The notes under the pieces are model-generated. The model saw only the letters and a program-made list of their open reading frames with translations. It made no database searches and was not told the origin of the DNA. From Mycolicibacterium hassiacum DSM 44199 (GTDB lineage: Bacteria; Actinomycetota; Actinomycetes; Mycobacteriales; Mycobacteriaceae), in assembly GCF_900603025.1 (NCBI RefSeq), contig NZ_LR026975.1, positions 806,001-870,000 on the forward strand: a stretch of DNA of 64,000 nucleotides. The letters are read 5' to 3'. Both the position numbers and the translations under genes were made by a program. Each line of letters begins with the position of its first letter. The stretch's first letter is position 1. Below are positions 7,554 through 16,535 of the stretch, in pieces.

Positions 7554-8717
7554 ATGGCAGACGGCGCGAAGCGTGCATATGGTTCGGTGACCCCGCTGAA
7601 AGTGGGTCTGCTCAACGACTATCCGACCCAGGCCGACTCCGAGGACAACACCGTCGATGCGCTGCGGCTGGTCGTCGACGAGGCGGTCGAGGCCGGGGTA
7701 CTGGACCGGCCGGTCGAGTTCATCCGCCGCGACGTGGTCGGGCTGCCCAACGGCGAGTACAGGGCGGTGCAACGCGCGTTCGACGAACTCGTCGAGGCGG
7801 GCTGTCTGGTGATCTTCGGGCCGTACATCTCCGACAACGCGGTTCCGCTGTGCGCGCACGTGGAGCGCACCGCGGCGGTGCCGATCATCGTGTTGTCCGG
7901 TTCGGAGGGCGCGCTGGGCGAGTGGTGCTTCGCGCTCAACAACGGCTCGATGCCCGAGGAGTCGCGGATGCTGGCTGCCATTCTGCGCGGCGACGGCTAC
8001 CGCAGGATCGCGATCGCCTGGGAGTCGTCGTTGATCGGCAAGGAGTACCTCGCCTTCGCCGAGCGGGCCTACGCCGAGGCCGGTCTGCAGATCGTCGCGA
8101 CGGTGCCGATTCCGCAGGTGGAGGCCGACAAGGCCGCCGCGGTGGACGCGCTGCGCGAGGCCGGACCGGATGCCGTGGTGCATGTCGGGTTCGGCCACGG
8201 TCTGTGGGGGTTCAACGACGCGCTGGCCGCGATCGGATGGGATCCGCCCCGGTACACCACGACCGCGTTCGAGATGGCGCACATCAACGACGTGTGGATG
8301 CGCCAGTTGGCCGGCTGGATCGGCCTGGACAGCTACGACGAGCGCAACCCGGTCGGCCAGGCCTTCCTGGACCGCTTCGAGGCCCGATACGGCCGTCGCC
8401 CAGCGTATTTCATGCCGTGTCTGTGCCATGACGTGGCGACCGTCATCGTGCGGGGGCTGGCCGGGGCGCGCCCGTTGACCGGCGCCGGGGTCAAGGCGGC
8501 GATGGAGGACATCAAGCTGATCCCGAGTGCGAGCGGGGCGCCCGGCATCTGCCTGCGGTTCGGCCGGCACATCCGTCAGGGCTGGATGGGGGTCGACTAC
8601 CTGGTGGCGCGCCGGGTGCTGCCCGACGCCAGCGCGCACGTGTTCCACGCAGCACCCAGCCAGTACATCTCGCTAATAGCCGGCTCCCCGGAGCAGGCGG
8701 CGTCGGCCGCCCGGTGA
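7554..8717 (+). CDS. Periplasmic-binding-protein type 1 (Leu/Ile/Val-binding-like) without signal peptide
   Basis: A 387-residue protein with the two-lobe type 1 binding fold: KVGLLNDYP near residue 20, LVIFGPYISDNAVP near 85, AIAWESSLIGKEY near 155, and DAVVHVGFG near 205. These match branched-chain amino acid/amide ABC-transporter binding subunits. No hydrophobic signal peptide or lipobox is present from the ATG at 7554, and no permease or ATPase genes lie nearby. It is therefore probably cytoplasmic, as a ligand-binding or sensor protein or an orphaned binding protein. It is divergent from a TetR gene, which suggests shared regulation. Confidence 0.7.
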   Translation: MADGAKRAYGSVTPLKVGLLNDYPTQADSEDNTVDALRLVVDEAVEAGVLDRPVEFIRRDVVGLPNGEYRAVQRAFDELVEAGCLVIFGPYISDNAVPLCAHVERTAAVPIIVLSGSEGALGEWCFALNNGSMPEESRMLAAILRGDGYRRIAIAWESSLIGKEYLAFAERAYAEAGLQIVATVPIPQVEADKAAAVDALREAGPDAVVHVGFGHGLWGFNDALAAIGWDPPRYTTTAFEMAHINDVWMRQLAGWIGLDSYDERNPVGQAFLDRFEARYGRRPAYFMPCLCHDVATVIVRGLAGARPLTGAGVKAAMEDIKLIPSASGAPGICLRFGRHIRQGWMGVDYLVARRVLPDASAHVFHAAPSQYISLIAGSPEQAASAAR

Positions 8718-8837
8718 GCGGCCAATCATCCGTTCTCGTCGCCGCTTTCAAACCTGTACCGTCGTTCACCTGAGCAACCTACACTGTGTCGGTAGCTGGG
8801 CTCGGCGAGCGTGCCCGAGTGGAAGAGGAGTCGTGCC

Positions 8838-10067
8838 ATGGCGGAACTGACGGGGCTGGATCAGGAGGTCCGGGAGGCGCAGGAGCGGTTCGACGCCGGC
8901 ATGGGCGCCGACGGTGACGCATCGCCGTATCCGCTGCTGCGGGAACTGCGCGCGCAGGCCCCCGTGCACCCCGGGTGGCCGGAGATGGGCATGGTCGGCA
9001 ACAGCGGCGACGGTCCGCCCACCTTCACCGCGTACACGTTCGACACCGTCAAGGCGGTGTTCACCGACAACATCACCTTCAGCACCCGGTGCTACGAGGC
9101 GGTGGTGCGGCCGCTGCAGGGTCCGACCATTCTCGAGATGCAGGAACCGGAGCACGCGCTGTACCGCAAACTGCACGAGTTCGCCTTCGCCCGCTCGTCG
9201 ATGCGGCGCTGGGACGCCGAGCTGGTCGGCCCGCTGGTGGACCGGACGGTCTCGCGGCTGCGCGAGGCCAAGCGCGCCGATCTCGTCGACACGGTGTTCT
9301 CGCCGATCCCGGTGCGGGTGATCGCGGCCCTGCTCGGCCTGCCCGAGGCCGACATCCCGGCGTTCCACCGGCTGGCCATCGATCTGCTGGGCTTCCGCGC
9401 CGACATGGACCGCGCGCTGCGGGCCTCGGCGGAGATGAAGGAGTACTTTGTCGAGATCCTCGCCGACAAGCGCCGCTCACCCCGCGACGACATGGTGTCG
9501 ATCCTGGCCCAGGCCGAGGTCAACGGCGTGAAGATGTCCGACGAGCAGATCATCGGATTCATGCGCAATCTGCTCCCGGCCGGGGCGGAGACCACCGCAC
9601 GGTCGACCGCCAGCCTGGCCTTCGGGCTGCTCACCCACCCGGATCAGCTCGACGCGGTGCGCAACGACCGCAGCCTGCTGCCGCAGGCGATCGAGGAGGG
9701 GATCCGTTGGGAGACACCGCTGCTGAACTTCATGCGGGAGGTCACCCGCGACACCGTGCTCGGCGGCGTTCAGATTCCGGCCGGCGCGACGATGATGGTG
9801 AACCTCGGCAGCGCAAACCATGACGAGACCCGCTGGGAGGACCCGGAGTCGTTCAATATCTTCCGCGAACGCAAGTCGCACATCGGGTTCGGGCACGGTG
9901 CGCACGTGTGCCTGGGCATGCACCTGGCCCGTCTGGAGAGCACCAAGATGTTCAACGCGCTGTTCGATCAGCTGCCGAATCTGCGACTGGATCCCGACGC
10001 GCCCGCCCCCTACATCTCCGGGATGCTGTTCCGCTCACCGCCGCGGCTCGACGTCGTCTGGGATTGA
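8838..10067 (+). CDS. Cytochrome P450
   Basis: A 409-residue soluble P450. The I-helix motif is AGAETT, the ExxR motif is EEGIR, and the heme-ligand loop is FGHGAHVCLG with Cys358. It would hydroxylate or epoxidise a hydrophobic substrate using external ferredoxin and reductase; neither partner is encoded nearby. The ATG at 8838 is preferred because GAAGAGGAG ends 7 bases upstream; an in-frame GTG at 8811 would add nine residues. The upstream gap of 120 bases probably holds its promoter, and it may be cotranscribed with the SDR at 10119. Confidence 0.92.
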   Translation: MAELTGLDQEVREAQERFDAGMGADGDASPYPLLRELRAQAPVHPGWPEMGMVGNSGDGPPTFTAYTFDTVKAVFTDNITFSTRCYEAVVRPLQGPTILEMQEPEHALYRKLHEFAFARSSMRRWDAELVGPLVDRTVSRLREAKRADLVDTVFSPIPVRVIAALLGLPEADIPAFHRLAIDLLGFRADMDRALRASAEMKEYFVEILADKRRSPRDDMVSILAQAEVNGVKMSDEQIIGFMRNLLPAGAETTARSTASLAFGLLTHPDQLDAVRNDRSLLPQAIEEGIRWETPLLNFMREVTRDTVLGGVQIPAGATMMVNLGSANHDETRWEDPESFNIFRERKSHIGFGHGAHVCLGMHLARLESTKMFNALFDQLPNLRLDPDAPAPYISGMLFRSPPRLDVVWD

Positions 10068-10118
10068 CCCTCAATGAGAGTGGATATTTTCATTTTTCGG
10101 AAGTAGGGTTCTCAAACC

Positions 10119-10958
10119 ATGGACGATGTGCTGGGCTACGCGGGGAAATCGGTGGTCGTCACGGGTGCGGCCTCCGGGATGGGGGAGGCGACGGCGCGCA
10201 TCCTCGTCGACCTCGGGGCGCAGGTGACCGCGCTCGACATCAAAGAGACGAAGGTGCCCGTGGCCCGTGCCCTGCGCATCGACCTGCGCGACCGTGAGAA
10301 CATCGAGCAGGTCGCGGCCTCCATCGACGGCCCGATCGACGGCCTGTTCAGCTGCGCGGGGCTGCCCGGGCCACCGTTCAGCGAGTGGGACACCATCCTG
10401 GTGAACTTCGTCGGGGCCCGGCATCTGGCCGAACTGCTGGTGCCGAAGATGTCGGCCGGTTCGGCGATCAGCGTGATCTCGTCCTCGGCGGCGATCGGCT
10501 GGCAGGACCACATTCCGGTGATCACCGAGCTGCTGGAGACCGAGGGCTTCGACGGCGCGGTGAACTGGCTGCGCGAGCACGAGAAGGTGTGGTCGTGGAG
10601 CGGCTACGCGTACTCGAAGTACATCATCGACGCCTGGGTGGGCTGGTGGTATCCCGAACTCGCGAAGCGGGGGATCCGGATCAACTGCATCAACCCCGGG
10701 CCCACCGAGACCGCGATGATGCCGGCGTTCCAGAACCTGATGGGCAAGGACGTGGTTGATCAGGCGGTCGGGCCGATCGGGCGGTACTCGACCCCCGAGG
10801 AGCAGGCATGGCCGTTGGTGTGCCTGGGCAGCCCCCGGTTCAGCTATGTGGCCGGGGAGGTGCTGTGGACCGACGGCGGCTGGAACGGTGCGATGACGAT
10901 GGGCCGGCACCAGGCCCAGTGGGCCGAGGACACCGGGGAGATGGCCAAGCGGCACTGA
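10119..10958 (+). CDS. Short-chain dehydrogenase/reductase (hydroxysteroid/coniferyl-alcohol dehydrogenase-like)
   Basis: A 279-residue SDR with the NAD(P) motif TGAASGMG near residue 15, serines in VISSSAAIG, and the catalytic YAYSKY. The pattern of an early short DLRDRENI segment and an extended region between the serine and tyrosine resembles 3-alpha-hydroxysteroid/coniferyl-alcohol dehydrogenase proteins. It follows the P450 by 51 bases, and an alcohol made by the P450 could be its substrate (inference). The gap contains an AT-rich stretch, so a separate promoter is possible. Confidence 0.85.
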   Translation: MDDVLGYAGKSVVVTGAASGMGEATARILVDLGAQVTALDIKETKVPVARALRIDLRDRENIEQVAASIDGPIDGLFSCAGLPGPPFSEWDTILVNFVGARHLAELLVPKMSAGSAISVISSSAAIGWQDHIPVITELLETEGFDGAVNWLREHEKVWSWSGYAYSKYIIDAWVGWWYPELAKRGIRINCINPGPTETAMMPAFQNLMGKDVVDQAVGPIGRYSTPEEQAWPLVCLGSPRFSYVAGEVLWTDGGWNGAMTMGRHQAQWAEDTGEMAKRH

Positions 10959-10985
10959 GCCGCCGAGGCCGTCCTCCGGCGGGGC
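10959..10985. terminator. Possible two-way terminator hairpin between convergent SDR genes
   Basis: GCCGCCG (10959-10965) can pair with the CGGCGGGGC segment (10977-10985), leaving a two-base bulge. The hairpin fills the 30-base gap between two convergent genes. There is no U tract, so support is positional and modest. Confidence 0.3.
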
Positions 10986-10988
10986 TGC

Positions 10989-11753
10989 TCAGCGCTGGGA
11001 AGCGCGGTCGACCCGCGGCGCGAGATGCACGATCTCGGTGACCACCGTGGGGTTCGCCCGGGCGATCGCGATGAGCGACAGCATCGCGTTGGCCACGTCG
11101 TCGACCGCCGACATCTTCGCCGGGATCTGCCCTTCCTGCGCCCAGGACCGGTACAGCTCGGCGAGCAGATCGCGGTCGGCGCCGCGCAGGATCTCCGTGC
11201 CCTCGGTCGGGCCGACGCTGACCCGGATCACCGCGAGTTCCGGATGCTCGGCCCGCCACGACCGCAGCAGTTCGTCGAGTGCCGCCTTGCTCGCGTTGTA
11301 GGCGGCCACCCCCCGGCGCGGGCGGCCGACGTCATGGCTGGAGGCGACCACGACCACCGCGTCGTCGGAGAGGTGGGGCAGCGCCGAGCGCAGCACATGC
11401 GTCGCGCCGACGGTGTTGACCGCGAAGGCGTGCAGCCATGTGGTGAAGTCGGTGTGCTCGACCAGCGCGAACGGCACCACGGTGCTGGTGAACACGATCG
11501 CGTCGATGCGGCCGAACTGCTCGCCGACGGCCCCGATCACCCGCTCGACCCCGCGCGGATCGGCGACGTCGAGCTCATGGGCGGTGCCGTCGAGGTCGGC
11601 GGCGAGCTTCTCCAGTAGCTCGATGCGGCGGGCCGCGAGTGCGACTTTCGCACCCCGCGCCTGGGCGGCGACGGCCAGCGCCTGGCCGATCCCGGATGAG
11701 GCGCCCACGACGAGCAGCCGGAGACCGTCGATATTGGAATGCCTGTCAGTCAT
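10989..11753 (-). CDS. Short-chain dehydrogenase/reductase
   Basis: A 254-residue SDR with the cofactor motif VGASSGIG near residue 16, serines in VVASSHD, and the catalytic YNASK. The start is ATG at 11753 (MTDRHSNIDG), right at the edge of the divergent intergenic region; the longer open frame upstream covers the promoter area and is not used. It is close in sequence to the SDR at 6001-6780. It is divergent from the AveC-like gene, with a shared regulatory region of about 190 bases. Confidence 0.87.
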   Translation of the reverse strand: MTDRHSNIDGLRLLVVGASSGIGQALAVAAQARGAKVALAARRIELLEKLAADLDGTAHELDVADPRGVERVIGAVGEQFGRIDAIVFTSTVVPFALVEHTDFTTWLHAFAVNTVGATHVLRSALPHLSDDAVVVVASSHDVGRPRRGVAAYNASKAALDELLRSWRAEHPELAVIRVSVGPTEGTEILRGADRDLLAELYRSWAQEGQIPAKMSAVDDVANAMLSLIAIARANPTVVTEIVHLAPRVDRASQR

Positions 11754-11839
11754 GTGCGTCCTTACGTCCGGCCGGTCGAGTCGATTCTGCGCCGCCGACG
11801 GGCGCCGACGACCGCGGGTGCGACTACCGTCTCGCACAT

Positions 11840-11855
11840 GAGAATATTCGTTCTC
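11840..11855. promoter_or_regulatory. Candidate operator, GAGAA-N6-TTCTC dyad
   Basis: The dyad is centred in the gap between the divergent SDR (10989-11753) and the AveC-like gene (11948). Its GAGAATAT (11840-11847) recurs inverted as ATATTCTC at 11909-11916, 61 bases away. The arms and spacing match the element at 321-336. It may be the target of a regulator serving both promoters. Confidence 0.35.
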
Positions 11856-11947
11856 GATCGTCCGGTGGGTAGCTGCGCCGATAACGGCGTTCCGGGCCGC
11901 GGAAATCGATATTCTCCCCATCGGTCGGGTGTACCGGAGGGAGGCCG

Positions 11948-13004
11948 ATGGCGGACCAGGTCAGCGCGGTACCGACGGCGCGGGCATCGGTGACGCGGCC
12001 CTCGACCGGGTGGGCGGGCCGCATCGGGTGGACGGTCTTCATCGTCGGGTACCTGGTGTTCGCGGTGCTGACCATCGTCAACCTGCAGAGCGGCTTGCAC
12101 GGCGATCCGCGGCTGACCAACCCGCATCCCGGCCCGGCGCCGTATCCGCCTGCGTTCGGTTTCGACAACTGGCCGCGGGTGATCTCGCTGTCGGCAATTC
12201 CGCTGATGCTCGGGATGTTCGGCATTCTGGCGTGGCTGTCGCTGCGTCAGCGCCGGGTGCACTGGGGGCGGTGGTGATCGCGATCGCGGGATTGTTCGCC
12301 GGTGCGCTCGACCCGCTCGCGAACTGGGCCACCTTCGCGGTGTTCGACCCGCGCATGCTGCACTTCCCGTTCTCCTGGCCGTATGTCGACATCGCCCCCA
12401 ACCTGGAGCCGGCGCTGTCGTTCCTCGGCGGCTATGCGGCGTACTACCTGCTCAACGGGCTGGGCATGCTGGCCGCCCACAACAGGCTGCCCCGCTGCTG
12501 CGCCGCACCGGGTGGCTGGCCGGCCGGCGACTGCTGTCGGTGTTCGTGGGCGCATTCCTCGTCGCCATCCCCATCAACGCCGTCGTGCAGTACCTGTGGC
12601 TGCGGTTCGGCATCTTCGTCTACACCGAGGCGGTCGGCCCGGTGCTGCGGATCGGGCACGTGTACCTGCCGGTCATCATGGTCGTCTACGACTGCTTCAT
12701 CTTCGCGATGGTGGCCGTGCTGTGCGTGCGCGACGACAACGGGGAGCTGGTGCTGGTCAACCGGATCGCGCGGCGGCTCCCGGCGCGGTCCGGCCGGTCT
12801 CCGGTGACACTGAGCCGTCAGGTGCTGATCGCCGTCGCGGTGAGCCTGATCTCGTTCGCGGTGCCGCTGGCCGTGCTCGCCGGGCTGCGCACGGCCGGGC
12901 TGTCGAAACCGGCCTACGAGCACTTCCCGTACCCGCAGATGAAGGTCTACGACCCGTACGGACATCTCGAGAACGCCGGCCGACCCGGGCCGTTCTACCG
13001 GTAG
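11948..13004 (+). pseudogene. AveC-like (spirocyclase AveC family) membrane protein broken by two single-base losses
   Basis: Three overlapping frames together make one membrane protein of about 352 residues. Frame one runs from ATG 11948 (after a GGAGGGAGG site) to TGA 12277. The second continues with AIAGLFAGALDPLANW and runs to about 12490. The third continues through LLSVFVGAFLVAIP to TAG 13004. Adding one G to the five-G run at 12264-12268 and one C to the four-C run at 12490-12493 joins them into a continuous multi-helix protein. The joined sequence resembles AveC-family proteins found beside P450 and fadD genes in mycobacteria. Both breaks are in homopolymers, so sequencing error is as likely as true decay. 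Confidence 0.7.
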
Positions 13005-13010
13005 GAGTCG

Positions 13011-13184
13011 ATGTTCACGCTGTCGCACGCATACGCGATCTTCTCCGAATACGAAGCCGTCGAGTCGATCCGGTCCGGGCGGCCGCTGCCGCCACACCCG
13101 TTGTGCGGTGGGATCCCGCCGGAGATCACCCGGCCGTATTTGCGTCGGGTGGCCGACGCCGGGCAGCTGGCCGAGGCCGGATAG
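13011..13184 (+). pseudogene. 57-codon ORF, possible C-terminal remnant of an LLM-class flavin oxidoreductase
   Basis: The ORF starts at ATG 13011, six bases after the AveC-like stop, and ends immediately before the next gene's ATG. The stretch PHPLCGGIPPEITRPYL looks like the C-terminal tail of luciferase-like F420/flavin oxidoreductases. No N-terminal part of such an enzyme exists upstream, because that DNA codes for the AveC-like protein. Either it is a relic left by deletion or a small protein of unknown role. The family assignment is from memory of tail motifs only. Confidence 0.35.
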
Positions 13185-14726
13185 ATGCGGCTGGCCGAGC
13201 ATGTGCCGCCCGACAAACCGGCGGTCGTCCTGCATCCGTCCGGCACCGTGGTGACCTTCGCCGACCTCGACGCCCGGGCCAACCGCATCGCGCACCTGTT
13301 GCGCGGGCACGGTGTCGGGCCCGGGGACACCGTGGCGATCCTGATAGACAACAACCCGCACGTGCACGCGGTGATGTGGGCGGCGCGCCGCAGCGGCTGC
13401 TACTACACGCTGATCAACTCCGGGCTGACCGCCGCCGAGGTCGCCTACATCGTCGCCGACTGCAACGCCCGGGCGCTGTTCGCCTCGGCCTCGGTGCGAC
13501 AGGTCTGCGCCGAGCTGCCCGACCACCTGCCCGGCGGTCTGCCGCAGCTGACGGTGATCGCCGAAGCCGAGCTCGACGGGTGGCTTCGGTACCCGGACTG
13601 CGTTGCCGGACAGCCGGTCTCGCCGGTGGACTGCGGTGAGGAGGGCGACCTGCTGCAGTACTCCTCGGGCAGCACCGGCCGGCCGAAGGGCATCCGGCGC
13701 CCCCGGGGCGGCCGGCGCCCGGCCACCGGTGCGCGGGGCACCACCCCGGTTTTCGAACTCGTCGGGGTGACCGAGGACTCGGTGTATCTGTCCCCGGCGC
13801 CGCTGTACCACACCGCGCCCGCGATGTGGACGATGTGCGCCCAGTCGGTCGGTGCGACCACCGTGGTCATGCAGCGCTTCGACGCCGAACAGGCGCTCGA
13901 GTGCATACAGCGGTACCGGGTCACCCACGCGCAGTTCGTGCCCACCATGTTCGTCAAGATGCTGCGACTGCCCGAGAACACCCGCCGGGCCTACGATCTG
14001 AGCAGCCTGCGGCGGGTGGTGCACGCGTCGGCGCCGTGCCCACCGGACATCAAGCGCGAGATGATCGACTGGTGGGGGCCGATCATCGACGAGTACTACT
14101 CGTCCTCCGAGGGGGCGGGGATCACCTTCATCCGTGCCGAGGAGTGGCTGACCCGTCCGGGCTCGGTCGGCCGACCGATCCTCGGCACCCCGCACATCCT
14201 CGACGAATTCGGAGCCGAGCTGCCGCCGGGTGAGGTCGGCGACATCTACTTCGACGGCGGGTACCCGTTCGCCTACCTCAACGACGAGGCCAAGACCCGC
14301 GCGGCCCGCAGCCCGCAGGGCTGGGTGACCGTCGGCGACGTCGGATATCTGGACGAGGACGGCTACCTGTACCTGACCGACCGGCGTCATCACATGATCA
14401 TCTCCGGCGGGGTCAACATCTATCCGCAGGAGATCGAGAACGCGCTGCTGAGCCATCCGCTGGTGGTCGACGCCGCGGTGTTCGGGGTGCCCGACGAGGT
14501 GATGGGCCAGTCGGTGAAAGCGGTGGTCCAGCTGACCGATCCGCTGCTCGCCGAGGGCGAACGGGCGGACGCGATGGCCGACGAACTGCTGACCTGGCTG
14601 CGGGCCCGGCTCGCGCGCTACAAGTGCCCGCGGTCGATCTCGTTCGAGGACGAGCTGCCCCGCACCGACGCCGGAAAGCTGAACAAACAACCGCTGATCG
14701 CCAAGTACTCGGCTGCGCTCAGGTGA
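13185..14726 (+). CDS. AMP-binding acyl-CoA synthetase (FadD-like)
   Basis: A 513-residue adenylate-forming ligase that would activate a carboxylic acid with ATP and CoA. The P-loop-like motif is YSSGSTGRPKGI, the A5-type segment is YYSSSEGAG, the hinge region contains GYLYLTDR, and the C-terminal catalytic lysine is in DAGKLNKQ. The ATG at 13185 follows the stop of the preceding ORF without a gap. It overlaps the convergent patatin gene by 8 bases at its end. A short insert after the P-loop (rich in Arg, Gly and Pro) is unusual but does not break the frame. Confidence 0.9.
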   Translation: MRLAEHVPPDKPAVVLHPSGTVVTFADLDARANRIAHLLRGHGVGPGDTVAILIDNNPHVHAVMWAARRSGCYYTLINSGLTAAEVAYIVADCNARALFASASVRQVCAELPDHLPGGLPQLTVIAEAELDGWLRYPDCVAGQPVSPVDCGEEGDLLQYSSGSTGRPKGIRRPRGGRRPATGARGTTPVFELVGVTEDSVYLSPAPLYHTAPAMWTMCAQSVGATTVVMQRFDAEQALECIQRYRVTHAQFVPTMFVKMLRLPENTRRAYDLSSLRRVVHASAPCPPDIKREMIDWWGPIIDEYYSSSEGAGITFIRAEEWLTRPGSVGRPILGTPHILDEFGAELPPGEVGDIYFDGGYPFAYLNDEAKTRAARSPQGWVTVGDVGYLDEDGYLYLTDRRHHMIISGGVNIYPQEIENALLSHPLVVDAAVFGVPDEVMGQSVKAVVQLTDPLLAEGERADAMADELLTWLRARLARYKCPRSISFEDELPRTDAGKLNKQPLIAKYSAALR

Positions 14727-16395
14727 CGTGCCGGTCGCGCCAGCGCGCCCAGCGGTTCCGCGGGGCGCGGTTGGCGGCCAGCACCGTGTCCATCGGAGCG
14801 GCCACCGGGCGGACCGGGCGGTTCGGCGCCCCGGCCTCGACCGGCCGGTCGGCTTCCCACCAGATCGGTTGCAGCAGAGCCGAGATCAGCCCAAGCGCGT
14901 CCTCGACACTGCGCCGTCCCCACCGGGTGGCCCGATCGATCGCCGCCGGGGAGGGGGCGAGGTTGGCCGGCGACAACGTCGGCTCGAACCGCACCAGGTG
15001 GTCGAGGTAGGGGAAGTTGCGGATCATCTGCACCTGCACCGCCTGCGCGATCGGCATCAACCACAGATGGCGCGGATCCCACTGCGGATGGAAGCAGTCG
15101 AAGGCCAGATAGCAGGCGTTGCGGGTGCCCAACCGCCCGTCGCGGACCCGCTTCCAGGCCTGCTCCACCGGGACGTTGCTGGCCGCGCCGCCGTCGACCA
15201 GCGCGGCGACATCGGTCCTCGCGCACAGTTCGTCCAGCAGCGGCCACATCTCGGGGTCGCTCGATTCGTGGTGCAGCACACCGGGAATCGCCGCGGAGAA
15301 CGATGCGGCGTCGACGACGTTGAGGTCCCTGGTCAACTCGTCGCCGCCGACGAGAACCGGTTTGACCACCCGAACGTCGATGAACGCCGAGACCTGCCAC
15401 AGCCGCGCGGCCACCTGCGGGTCGATCCAGATCGGCAGGAACGGCAGCGCCCGCATCTGCAGCACCGCCAGTTCCGGGCGGCGGAACCGCGACGGCAGCC
15501 TCGCATACGGCTGGCGGCGCACCCCGGCCAACACCGCGTCGAACGGGATCGCCAGGTCCGCCATCCGCATCGGCGCACCGTCGGTGCGGGTGAACAGCGC
15601 CTGCGCGAACTGGTCGAACCGCAGCGAGAACATGCCGGCGAGCCCGTGGCGGCGCTTGACCCGTTCCGGGCCCAGGATCGCGCGGTAGGACACGGTTTTC
15701 GCCCAGGCCAGATACTCCTCGATCGGCACCGGCAGGGTGCGGGCCACCACGCTGCCGAGGATCGCGCCGAACGACGAGCCGACCAGATAGTCGGGCAGCC
15801 ACCCGGCCTCCAGCAGTCGCTGCACTCCGCCGATGTAGACGAACCCGGCGCCGCCGCCACCGCCGAGCACCAGCACCAGCTTCTTGAAGCCGACCTCGGC
15901 GTCCAGTTCGGCGGCGGAGAAGTCGTCGGCATGCCGCTCGAGCAGCAGCCGGCGCTGTTCGTCCTGGTCGTCGGCGAGGCGCTGCAGCACCTCGCGCGCC
16001 GCGGTGAGCGCGCGTGCGGGGTCGCGCTCCTCGCGCAGTGGGGCGTAGAGCGCCTCGACCACCCGGGCCCGCCAGCCGCCGAGCTCCTCGCCGACCGAGA
16101 CGTCGCCGCGCCCGCGGGTGCCGCCGGGTCCGGCGGCGCCGGGTTCGAAGGTGGTCAGCCGGGCGAAGTTGAGGATGTAGCGCAGCCGGCGCAGCTGTTC
16201 GTCGCTGAGCACCCCCGGCGCGGCCAGGTGGTTGCGGATGAGCCGGCTCTCCATCTTCTGGAGCACCAACGCCGGTTCGGCGCGCGGCACGTCGACGGTG
16301 TCGACGACGTCCTCTTCGATGCCCTCGACCAGGTCGATGGCGATCTCGCGGCGTCCGAGCCGTCCGAGCAGTGCGTCAGCGAAGGGAATCTGCAT
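14719..16395 (-). CDS. Patatin-like phospholipase/acyl hydrolase
   Basis: A 558-residue protein. After a helical N-terminal region of about 170 residues comes the patatin domain: glycine-rich LGGGGGAG, the nucleophile elbow GSSFG (Ser near residue 207), and the catalytic Asp in VDGGAASN. Canonical patatins have an Arg or Lys in the GGGxRG oxyanion loop; here that position is Ala, so activity or substrate range may differ. The start is ATG at 16395 (MQIPFADAL); the longer frame upstream overlaps the promoter of the divergent SRPBCC gene. It would cleave acyl esters of lipids. Confidence 0.85.
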   Translation of the reverse strand: MQIPFADALLGRLGRREIAIDLVEGIEEDVVDTVDVPRAEPALVLQKMESRLIRNHLAAPGVLSDEQLRRLRYILNFARLTTFEPGAAGPGGTRGRGDVSVGEELGGWRARVVEALYAPLREERDPARALTAAREVLQRLADDQDEQRRLLLERHADDFSAAELDAEVGFKKLVLVLGGGGGAGFVYIGGVQRLLEAGWLPDYLVGSSFGAILGSVVARTLPVPIEEYLAWAKTVSYRAILGPERVKRRHGLAGMFSLRFDQFAQALFTRTDGAPMRMADLAIPFDAVLAGVRRQPYARLPSRFRRPELAVLQMRALPFLPIWIDPQVAARLWQVSAFIDVRVVKPVLVGGDELTRDLNVVDAASFSAAIPGVLHHESSDPEMWPLLDELCARTDVAALVDGGAASNVPVEQAWKRVRDGRLGTRNACYLAFDCFHPQWDPRHLWLMPIAQAVQVQMIRNFPYLDHLVRFEPTLSPANLAPSPAAIDRATRWGRRSVEDALGLISALLQPIWWEADRPVEAGAPNRPVRPVAAPMDTVLAANRAPRNRWARWRDRHVT

Positions 16396-16517
16396 TGGGC
16401 CAGTGTCGCCCCCTTTCCGCCGGAATAGCATTCCCGGTCGTTCTCGCGGGCGTTTCACGACCACAGCGTCACTTTCGGCGTGGACGAGGCGAGGGGGTTC
16501 CGCGAGCCGCCGCATTT

Positions 16518-16535
16518 ATGTACCGTTTGGTACAT
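16518..16535. promoter_or_regulatory. TetR-type operator candidate overlapping the SRPBCC start codon
   Basis: ATGTACC-GTTT-GGTACAT is an inverted repeat with 7-bp arms and a 4-bp centre. Its right arm ends on the ATG (16534) of the SRPBCC gene. That gene is followed directly by a TetR gene, so autoregulation of the two-gene unit is the natural reading. An operator so close to the start also implies a very short or leaderless mRNA. Confidence 0.6.
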
